Source of the DNA: Prostheceraeus crozeri
Lineage: Eukaryota; Platyhelminthes; Polycladida; Euryleptidae
DNA length: 64,000 nucleotides
Direction of reading: 5' to 3'
Assembly (NCBI GenBank): GCA_907163375.1
Contig: CAJQUW010007530.1
Coordinates: 682,001-746,000 of the forward strand
Shown: piece by piece, positions 59,001 to 64,000 of the stretch
How positions within the stretch are numbered: position 1 is the first letter of the stretch
Layout: each line of letters opens with the position of its first letter
The notes under the pieces: generated by a model
What the model was told of the DNA's origin: nothing
Database searches by the model: none
What the model saw: the letters and a program-made list of their open reading frames with translations, nothing else
Translations under genes and position numbers: made by a program

Positions 59001-61417
59001 AATAGGCAGTTATTGTGATGTAATGCACTGTAAATAATAATGCGAGCAATACGTAAATATGCACATAAACACCTAGGCACAATGTCAAGCGGATAATAAT
59101 CGCACATGAAGACTTTCGAGATTCTCAAAGAAGTAATGCTTTATCCTTTCCGACTGCTATGTCATGTTCAAACTCTTAATTAAAGTCCATTCACATCGGG
59201 CACAGTGCCAGCAAATGGCATGGACGTTTGTCTTGATGTGAATAGCTCTATCTCAAAATGTCCGCGGTAGGACACTGCAAACCGCATCGAATCCGGTGTG
59301 AATGGACTTAAGGAAAAATGGAGATCACAACCTTCAATTTTATAATCTGAATTCTAGAAACTATCAATTAATACTACTGCGTAACTACGGTAGTAGCTTG
59401 ATGTACACATGGTACAGTTTTCACGCCAAGTACTGTAACTGCAAAGCAGTGCTACGTATCGGCGTATAAGCAGATATATTCAATATATGTATGATATTAA
59501 AAAACAGCTTATAAAATATAACTCGCATATTGACCTGCAATTCAATAAAAAAGGGGTGCCATAAGACTTGGAGAACACATCAATCTTTGACATGTAACTA
59601 GCTTGTGTTGAGGGAAGGAGACTGAAAAGAAAATGAAAAATAAATTGAGAAGATGATATCTAAATAAATAAGCATCGATAAAAAAATCCATGTAACTTGT
59701 CTTGACAACTTTTGACTCACACGAAATCGGGATCAGATAGATTATTTATGATCGAAAATCATAAGCATTAAATGATCGCTATCATCTAGCGGTCATAGTG
59801 GGGATCATCGCAGTTATGGCATCGACCCAGCTATTGAAATGGAATATCATTCGTGTTTGAATTGAATTTCGAGCACAACCAGGTGGCTATTATATGCTGA
59901 TTCTTAGGATCACTATTTCAGTGAAGAAGCTTCCACCGCTAGGAGTTATAGTGGGTTTGTGCAATGTTGCTGAAAGATGGCAGCAACCGATCAGCAATGT
60001 TTTTCGGCAGATGCCTTTTTATTAAATTATGCGGAAAATATAGTATCGTATTCAGCTTATTCTTCGTGAGCACTGTACAGAGTGAAGCACCGTCAACAAT
60101 AAGAAGTATTCTCCATGTTTACTTGTTCAATTGGTGAGTGGTAGGCTTCCTGGCAATTTAGTGCCCCACATACAGTATTCAACGTTTTTAACCAAGCTAC
60201 GCGCTAAAAAATACACTCAAACGTTGCAATAATGATTATTTTTAATGCATTGAATTACCTTGGATGGCAAATATGGAAATCCAATAAACACGTATTCGGA
60301 ATAAATTTAGCAATATGAATTCACGGACCATGTTATTTTTCTGTTAAGAAATGCCACTCAGTTTTGTTACTATTTTGTTTTGCATTCAGAACAGTGGTAA
60401 ATATAAATACATGCGCGTGTATTATCGCAAGTACATGTACTTTTTCACAAGGACTCCTATCATCTGGACATGACAATTGAAAAACATATGGCCACGTAGA
60501 ATAAATACTACAGTTGGGCCATTAAGTTAGAAGTCAGCTTTGAGCAAGCGAACAAATAACAACACGATTTACCTGGAGGAAGTACATATCGACATTCGGA
60601 GAAAGAAAGGAGAAAAACGTCAATCCTACACAACCCTTAGTAGGAATTATCATTAAAGAAAAAGGAACATTAGAAAAATCACTTCTTACAATAATAAGAT
60701 TTCTTCCCTCTATTTCACTCAAACGTGGTAAATGTGCCTCTGTGACTTCAAAGTTCATCGTATTTTGTCATACTAAAGAGAAGACTACTTCTGTCAGATT
60801 ATTTTCTGGGTATGTGAAGAATTTGTCACACAAACCATGAAAAACGCACATTTTGTCACGTCTTATTTTGACATAAAAAATGTCACAAGTTGTCACAAGT
60901 TGTCACATTTTGTCACGTCGGCCCATACTTCACAACTACACGGTCGTAGAAAATAGTTTTATTGCTTTTCTTTAATGTAAGAAAATCTCTGCTGAAATTA
61001 TTTAACTACTCAGAATGAAGCGACCGGTGTTACTGTGGAATGACCTTTATATAGATTGGAAACTGATGAGCATGATGTGCTCTACCACGGTAAACTTGAG
61101 TCGCCGTTCCACAATTATTGACTCTGATTAAATCAGATGGCAAATGATGAAAAATTGAATTACTGATTACAATACTGTCACACAAATTGTGCAGTATTTT
61201 CAACTGAACTACATGTAAAGCTCGGATTCAGTTGCAATTCGTAGCCAGAAAACCATCTTACCTTGTAATAAACACCCTCTTCGCCTAATAATGGCCTGTA
61301 GTCCTGTTCTGTCTCCTCTCCAAGATTGTAAAGAAGATTCAAAGCTTCGTCTTTGCTGGGACCATCTCTCCTGAGTTGAATGGCTCTCGAGCCCAGATAG
61401 GTTTTTCTTTGGTACAA
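43925..61417 (-). CDS. Multi-pass membrane protein, 3' part of a large spliced gene
   Basis: Eight exons were joined on splice signals and phase: 61262-61417, 58770-58915, 56660-56878, 53330-53582, 53006-53172, 52809-52945, 46082-46398 and 43925-44083. They sum to 1554 bases, 517 residues plus stop, and every junction phase agrees. The protein has a basic linker (KPSKRKLKLSRL), about four membrane spans (FWLMMLMLIFAFFL; a long span before SQLTLG; LLDPVLILIVDLIL; IILTCVLYIFLFTLTMTLLY), then a soluble part with an acidic run (WEEEILDEDEQP) and a basic tail (SKRRLKKGNK). I do not recognise the family with confidence; an OFCC1-like protein is a guess from memory. 5' exons are missing. Introns are packed with mobile elements, some in the opposite direction. 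Confidence 0.75.
44195..45130 (+). mobile_element. LINE relic inside the last intron, opposite to the gene
   Basis: GVRQGDNISPNLINACLEDA begins the preserved RT. The catalytic LCFADDLVLMA follows after one frame change near 44335, then HHRYLGQIVNASRDN, MMYGAETWT, RRMERIMIGITLRDRK and KRQWAGHIMRR, typical of the RT tail. A stop follows RKTNE and further breaks come later. 5' truncated. It is not the same subfamily as 4939-5700: the sequence around the YLG box differs. Confidence 0.8.
45483..45821. repeat. Local duplication of about 45 bp
   Basis: 45483-45527 and 45779-45821 both read CCATTG, ATCATG or TTATG, GTCATTTGCAACAATT and AACCAAAACT-like ends. They flank the duplicated LINE word at 45547-45597, so the whole block was probably built by local rearrangement. 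Confidence 0.6.
45547..45597 (+). repeat. 51-bp second copy of a LINE segment
   Basis: Matches 44530-44580 in the LINE relic at 50 of 51 positions, encoding the same HHR/TYLGQIVNASRDN part. No LINE sequence continues on either side. A fill-in copy made during break repair is a simple explanation. Confidence 0.85.
46082..46398 (-). CDS. Membrane-protein gene, seventh exon found
   Basis: Acceptor TTTAATTTTGCAG; donor GTTAGT. Reads EEGERRKIIVTDYIWEEEIL, an acidic run, EITTHLAIHTVHLDGLKELY and LPDGAIIEVFGDSI, ending VQQPVPEIK. Longest exon, 317 bases. Confidence 0.85.
46670..47450 (-). mobile_element. Jockey-like LINE relic, 3' end
   Basis: On the minus strand: GIPAGTSWGARTSTLRIAAL, ALVYSTAKYASPFWCRNAHT and ETMRSITSCLRPTMR, then VLPVLAGIAHPSILR, NLPRKQWMPLN and HTPQTVEHIVTDC. 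This is the region after the RT in Jockey-type LINEs. At least one frame change near 47200 and stops downstream. RT core absent. It lies in the large intron, in the gene's own direction. Confidence 0.75.
47779..48213. mobile_element. MITE-like repeat with AAACGCC words
   Basis: Left end CCTCTAGTAAACGCCGCC and right end, read inverted, CCTCTAATAACCGCTGC. Words TAAACGCC or AAACGCCG recur at about 47788, 47840, 47856 and 48153. About 435 bp. No target duplication was clear and no protein is encoded. Similar words occur at 62098-62190. Confidence 0.5.
48903..49595. mobile_element. hAT-type MITE, copy 2, with perfect 8-bp target duplication
   Basis: Ends CAGGGATGCG and CGCATCCCTG, flanked by ACCAGCAG at 48895-48902 and 49596-49603. 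Collinear with 33598-34276, with the same TGATAGGACTCC words near its ends. Inside, a short frame shared with copy 1 (CGKSPSFSK-like) is not a recognised protein. The piggyBac element starts only 15 bases past its right end. Confidence 0.9.
49818..49837. repeat. Perfect 20-bp palindrome in the piggyBac 3' region
   Basis: Half-site ATGTACAGTA followed by its exact complement. It lies between the transposase stop and the element end. It could be a hairpin in the transcript end or chance. Confidence 0.85.
49970..51700 (-). CDS. piggyBac transposase, open reading frame
   Basis: 576 codons without a break, the usual length. The N-terminal 100 residues are acidic and low in complexity. The DDE-type core has Asp259 (TLTIDEQLVGYRG), Asp338 (GRDIVTDNYFTSHRL) and Asp437 (GKGGIDQLD), with spacings of 79 and 99 that fit piggyBac. 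The C-terminal 45 residues form a Cys-rich zinc-binding domain (HCHSCYKN to CKCEFC) that binds the element ends in the family. A basic run, RRSRR, follows the first Met. It cuts at TTAA and leaves no scar. All catalytic residues and both ends are present, so this copy may be active or only recently silenced. Confidence 0.93.
   Translation of the reverse strand: MRRSRRITAEAALQALFNMGNSNDQDDIELSNDDEYYVEAGNTENEEESAAGEEDDNGDIEIVSNYSDSDNSDNEESEQAIDSVDFSNSLNINRQSQPFPSRRRQRNIVHSSRSLDHPRDEAEAFLLFVNESMIRDILRHTNRKATDIRRSSEHLRGYMSNFTYDEICACFGLLLRAGMDRDNMTDIQDMWNPTEGRPIFRAVMSSLRFCFFLRCLRFDNYRDRSNRLQHDRLAAVRSIWDLLNNLRRHYEPQETLTIDEQLVGYRGRIPRRTYIPSKPAKYGLKVFWLAEAGSGFALNAKIYSGRDRNAPTHRNLAMDIVMELIEPYFNTGRDIVTDNYFTSHRLAVSLHQQGLTLLGTIRPQRKEIPIQMKSKQRPVESVIFAHDHDNKIVVVSYIFKRNKNVVLLSSSHSGEEVIENNKPGLILDYNRGKGGIDQLDQNVDECTCWRKTVRWPLIVFFNILDVAAYNAFIMMKNDNPRKERREFLRTLALQLVEKHAVFRHRHNKHLSQHIIAAGISLGFRRQNQPLTIQPVDNSVQHCHSCYKNTRSKCDSCRRPICPSHRVSVRSCKCEFC
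52103..52124. repeat. Stem-loop in the piggyBac 5' region
   Basis: Arms ATATGGTCT and AGACCATAT around ATGC. It lies about 400 bases before the transposase start within the element. Confidence 0.7.
52809..52945 (-). CDS. Membrane-protein gene, sixth exon found
   Basis: Acceptor TCCTCCTACAG; donor GTAAAC. Reads LHNEGRMLDIFWRLHGMEEN, FFVPYDMEVSHFELGYLV and KKAEQWR. Both ends split a codon and both rejoin in frame. The following intron (46399-52808) holds the piggyBac and hAT insertions. Confidence 0.85.
53006..53172 (-). CDS. Membrane-protein gene, fifth exon found
   Basis: Acceptor TGACCCTGCAG; donor GTGAGT. Reads RQNILGGTHPVADAAKLYWH, YVRTEGSGLGG and the last membrane span ending YIYFLR. 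Only about 157 bases separate it from the fourth exon. Confidence 0.85.
53330..53582 (-). CDS. Membrane-protein gene, fourth exon found
   Basis: Acceptor GAATTTTAG; donor GTAAGA. Reads FMFYPYTVGLNYQSTL, then two membrane spans (around GPIFNISIFILFALISL and LLDPVLILIVDLIL). 253 bases; one base completes the preceding Ser codon. Confidence 0.85.
53583..54132. other. Intron sequence, nothing recognised
   Basis: First part of the intron between the third and fourth exons found; a short run of repeated CTACCGAA words occurs at about 53640-53700. Confidence 0.5.
54177..54780 (-). mobile_element. Mutator-like MITE with 9-bp target duplication
   Basis: Ends AAGGTTGG and CCAACCTT, with GTCGTACGC on both sides (54168-54176 and 54781-54789). 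The element contains repeated AAACCCAAGTTTTGTAAC-like words near both ends. A decayed copy lies at 15531-16205 in the other orientation. No coding capacity. A 9-bp duplication suggests Mutator-like transposition; the superfamily is inferred. Confidence 0.8.
54962..55784. mobile_element. Harbinger-like non-autonomous element with TTA target duplication
   Basis: Ends CCCTCGCATTACCAA and TTGGTAATGCGAGGG are perfect 15-bp inverted repeats, flanked by TTA at 54959-54961 and 55785-55787. The word ATTACCAAGGGTGATTTT with its complement recurs at the left end, near 55156 and near 55735. A 3-bp TTA duplication fits PIF/Harbinger. It holds no transposase but does hold an exon-like block at 55413-55482. 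Confidence 0.85.
55413..55482 (+). pseudogene. Possible captured first exon inside the Harbinger-like element
   Basis: ATG in the context AACCATGG, then MAGRPSRQAREHAIRRLLND and DNT, ending at a good donor (CTG then GTAAGC). Upstream are TATATAG words and a TGACGTAG site at about 55020-55085. No second exon is seen within the element. It could be the leftover first exon of the autonomous parent or a host exon carried along. The protein is not recognised. Confidence 0.4.
56660..56878 (-). CDS. Membrane-protein gene, third exon found
   Basis: Acceptor TATTTACAG; donor GTAAGT. Reads DEFDGKGKVDREGSRRMAY, then LSQWRSREFWLMMLMLIFAF with the first membrane span, and QWAYLQGIAIPINS. The Arg codon and the Ser codon at its ends are split across the neighbouring introns and both resolve cleanly. 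Confidence 0.85.
58430..58640 (+). repeat. tRNA-derived SINE
   Basis: GGTTTACGTGGCACACTGGT and TAAGTGC form an A-box region, and AGGTCGAGCCCC about 40 bp later a B box. The body continues to about 58640. It lies in the intron between the second and third exons found, antisense to the gene. Confidence 0.55.
58770..58915 (-). CDS. Membrane-protein gene, second exon found
   Basis: Acceptor TTTTTGGATTTCAG before HHRSTVRDDYQEFL; donor GTAATT after THKYAV plus two bases. An upstream AG could add six residues but would break phase with the previous exon. Carries the basic KPSKRKLKLSRL linker. Confidence 0.75.
59184..59307. mobile_element. Short TTAA-flanked MITE
   Basis: 124 bp between TTAA at 59180-59183 and 59308-59311. 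Ends AGTCCATTCACATCGG and, inverted, GTCCATTCACACCGG match closely. The TTAA sites suggest mobilisation by a piggyBac-type transposase. Its ends differ from those of the element at 49611-52468, so a different piggyBac is needed. Confidence 0.75.
60822..60925. repeat. Degenerate TTGTCACA tandem repeat
   Basis: The word TTGTCAC occurs six times within about 100 bases, including an exact ACAAGTTGTCACAAGTTGTC stretch. Spacing is irregular. It lies inside an intron. Confidence 0.75.
61262..61417 (-). CDS. Membrane-protein gene, first exon found
   Basis: Acceptor ATTTTGTAG before LYQRKTYLGSRAIQLRRDG; donor GTAAGA after LLGEEGVYYK. 156 bases, phase 0 at both ends. Charged, soluble, no membrane span. 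It lacks a start codon context, so it is internal. Confidence 0.7.
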
Positions 61418-62690
61418 CTACAAAATAAACATGATGAAATTGAGTTTTGCCGATTATAACAGAGGATGTGTAGTGGCATCTGTACAATACATTATAATCC
61501 TTTTAATATTTTGCAGCTAAGTATAATAATGCGCAATTATTGTCATATTGCACAATACACATGTATAGTTATTGCTTTATAATTGCCATTAGGTGGGAGT
61601 GATAAGCACACGTTGCCATATGACACCGAATTCGTTCAATATTCCGAAAACAATTTCATGTCATTTGCTGAATAAATCCAGCACCACTAGCCATAAGTGC
61701 TTCGAAAATGGTTGGTGAATGTTCGAATGGCGCTTCAGCGAAATGGGTGTCCTGAGTCAACATTATACATAATTTTGTAGATTTTTTAGTCATACACACT
61801 CTAACCCGTACATCTTGGGACTGAACAGTGTCCATGCGTATCTCATTTGTCCATGTCTTGGGACATCGATAGTGTATGCTGCATTTACCATAGTTGCTAT
61901 TATTTTCATATCCACTTGTTTGCACTTGAATCAAAATATAAGTAAAGGCAGCTATATTTTATTTGCACAAAGCTAATTAAACATAAAAATTATGTTGGGC
62001 GTAACTAATAACTACTTATTTTTACATGCGAATTTCATAAAATGGTCACGTATAGTGATTTACTAATAATTTAAGAAAAATGATTATACCGTTTTTCCTC
62101 TATTGGACGCTTTTTATTTACAATCGCCTACTTTTTATGTGCGTCTTTTTTTAGAGGATGGCGCTTGATAGAGGGCGATGTTTATTAAAATTTACGATTT
62201 TCCATTTATGAGGTTTTCCGAATTGAATATCAACAATAACTACAGGCATATGACCTTTACGGAGAAGGATCAATAAGAGCTGAAAGTTCGTCTAGCACTT
62301 TTATTACTTCATTAGCGATTTATTAATTGCCGGAAGACGTGGTGGCTTCAACGTTGATTAAACATAACATGGGAATAATTTCTTGGTATTACTTGCACCA
62401 CTTGTGCATGTTGTTGTTGCTTCCTTCCCATGGTCACTTAAAGTAGGGGGCTCACACAAAACTTGAGTATGATGAGTCATGACATGACTCAGTGCTCGAC
62501 AGTACAGGAGGCTCTATAAGTTAACTTTCACAATGTTCTGTGTTGGGAAATTTTGAAGATACCAAATGAAGCACATTTGGCGAACGCATTTCTTCTATCT
62601 TGCCAAGTCTTTTCTATCTTACATATCCAAATCTCATTCCTTTGTGCTACGTGCTTGGTAATAATGATTAATGTGTCTATCTCAAAAGTC
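61418..62690. other. Upstream of the first exon found; no firm exon
   Basis: Missing 5' exons of the membrane-protein gene could lie here, but I found none whose phase and splice signals agree. A frame at 61656-61934 looks protein-like but lacks a usable donor. At 62098-62190 are words CCTCTATTGGACGC and TAGAGGATGGCGC that recall the MITE at 47779-48213. Confidence 0.4.
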
Positions 62691-62768
62691 TAAGGTGCAA
62701 CCCGACCAAGATTTGAACCCAGGTCTCCCTGAGCCTGAGCAAGCACTATACCACACGGCTGCTGCACT
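62690..62768 (-). repeat. tRNA-like SINE head
   Basis: The minus strand reads GCCGTGTGGTATAGTGCTTG, then GGAGACCTGGGTTCAAATC. It is similar to 35681-35752 (GTGGTAAAGTGTTCG and GGAGACCTTGGTTCAAGCC), so one family. Confidence 0.5.
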
Positions 62769-63183
62769 GATAAAGGAAATCACCGACTTAATGTAACACA
62801 TTTTCAGTTCACATTCTCCCCTTATCTCGCTCCCAAGTGCAGTCTCATTTCATGACCATCGTCGCGAAAGCGTTGAGTGTGTGAAATTCCTCTGGTGTGC
62901 AGAAAATTTACAACACTTGCTTTGCCATTCACTGTAGACGACAATTCCAGGAAGTTCATGATCTAAACTGTGTCTGAAATTAGCCTTCGAATCTTATATT
63001 AGAGGACCAATCCTTCATGCCAAGGTTCAAGTAAATCTTCTCAGTGCTGTTTGTACCATCCTTCTATGATAGTACAATCTTATCCTTAACTCAATGTGAC
63101 TAAGTTCGACGAACTTTGGCGAAATCGGAAAAATTGGAATTTTGCGGGTGTGGGAAATAGAAGTACTACATTTGAATACTGAA

Positions 63184-64000
63184 AGAGAAAGCGTACGATA
63201 GGGTGCCACGACAGGAGGTCTGGCGGTATACGGCTACACCGGAGAAGTATGTCAGGATTGTGCAAGATATGTACGATGATGTTCAAACACACGTGAGAAG
63301 CAGTGTGGGGGAAACTGTGAAGTTCCCCGTAAGAGTTGGCCTACACCAAGGTTCAGTACTGAGTCCTTACTTCTTTGAAATAATTGTAATGGATGTAATT
63401 ATTGAACAAGTAAAAGAAAAACCTCCGTGGAACATGTTATTTGCTGATGACATCGTTCTGTGTAATGAGCGTGAAACAGTCGAGAGAAAGCTGGAGGAAT
63501 GGAGAAAAGTGTTGGAAGAGAGGGGCCTTAACATCAGTAGAAGGAAAACAGAATACTTACAATTCAATAAGGACGGTGACGAAAATATCCAACTACAGAA
63601 CCAGCAGCTGAACAGGGTAAAGAAATTTAAGTACTTAGGTTCAACGACGGTGGAGGATGAAGAGCTGGATGCAAAGGTGGCCTATAGAATGCAAGTTGGA
63701 TGGCAAAACTGGAGGAAACTTCGAGGAGTGCTATGCGACAAGAGACTGTCAACAAAAAAGAAAGGAAAGGTGTACAAGATAGCGGTGAGATCAGCAATGA
63801 CGTATGGAGGATCATACGTGGGGAATCAAGAAAACACAAGAAAAGAAGTTGGACGTCGCCGAGATGAAGATGCTGCGCTGGTCATATGGAGTGACAAAGA
63901 AAGACAAAATCCGGAGCGATGCCATCAGACGAAAGCTACAGGTCACAGAGATCCATAAGAAAGTACAAGAAAAGCGACTGAAGTGGCACGGCCTTCGAAG
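63184..64000 (+). mobile_element. LINE, RT core and tail, runs off the window
   Basis: Starts abruptly at EKAYDRVPRQEVW, which contains the first catalytic Asp, then VGLHQGSVLSPYFFEIIV and NMLFADDIVLCNERETVERK with an intact FADD, NISRRKTEYLQF, KFKYLGSTT and KGKVYKIAVRSAMTYGG. A frame change near 63810 interrupts the ETWGIKK-type block, after which the other frame continues to the window end. The long open stretch (251 codons) makes it the best preserved LINE here. 5' truncated. Confidence 0.85.

Noticed and set aside
60573-60758. Frame ending MYFLQ before a good donor, a candidate exon between 61262 and 58915
   Set aside because: No acceptor gives the needed phase 0 start without a stop, and the flanking exons already join in phase.
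60840-60925. CRISPR-like short repeats
   Set aside because: Repeat spacing is irregular, there are no uniform spacers, and the setting is an animal intron.
61656-61934. Protein-like 92-codon frame on the minus strand as an upstream exon
   Set aside because: No convincing donor near its end and only weak acceptors; phase to the exon at 61417 cannot be made to fit.

Overview
This window looks like animal nuclear DNA, most likely from an aquatic invertebrate. It is AT-rich and gene-poor. Its one multi-exon gene uses gt-ag introns with all three phases. It is crowded with relics typical of invertebrate genomes: CR1-like and other LINEs, Penelope-like elements, a Crypton-type tyrosine-recombinase element, piggyBac, Tc1, hAT, Harbinger-like and Mutator-like DNA elements, tRNA-derived SINEs and fold-back repeats. 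There is no bacterial-style gene packing, CRISPR array or rRNA. I cannot name the species.

Two host genes can be supported. The first (27126-28781, minus) is an intronless 551-codon HAD-superfamily phosphatase. It has a possible mitochondrial leader and two HAD units; the second unit has lost the nucleophile Asp and the motif III Lys. The second gene (43925 to at least 61417, minus) is the 3' part of a large multi-exon gene for an unrecognised multi-pass membrane protein. I assembled eight exons whose splice phases all agree, giving 517 codons up to a stop at 43925. Its 5' exons were not found; they may lie between 61418 and the window end, or beyond.

Layout: 1-17.5 kb is repeats only (Penelope-like relics at 3.4-3.9 and 11.9-15.0 kb, LINE relics at 4.9-5.7 and 6.6-7.8 kb, hAT-like ends, a TIR element at 11 kb, a fold-back at 16.4-17.1 kb). 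From 17.5 to 27 kb it is mostly empty, with a CR1 tail, a Mutator-like element carrying a 9-bp target duplication, and a nested inverted-repeat element with a hammerhead-like core. The HAD gene follows. From 29 to 43 kb there is a fold-back, a hAT MITE, SINEs, a Crypton with a palindrome on each side, a second fold-back of the 16.4 kb family and a near-complete but broken Tc1 element. From 43.9 to 61.4 kb is the membrane-protein gene, whose introns hold a whole-looking piggyBac element (49611-52468), a hAT MITE with a perfect 8-bp duplication, LINE relics, SINEs, a TTAA-flanked MITE and a LINE relic hit by two different DNA elements. A truncated LINE runs off the right end.

The most useful observations are the pseudo-twin HAD protein, the unidentified membrane protein, the piggyBac with an open frame and intact ends, the datable nest at 54.1-56.0 kb including a possible captured first exon, and the Penelope-like element with its GIY-YIG domain upstream of its reverse transcriptase.
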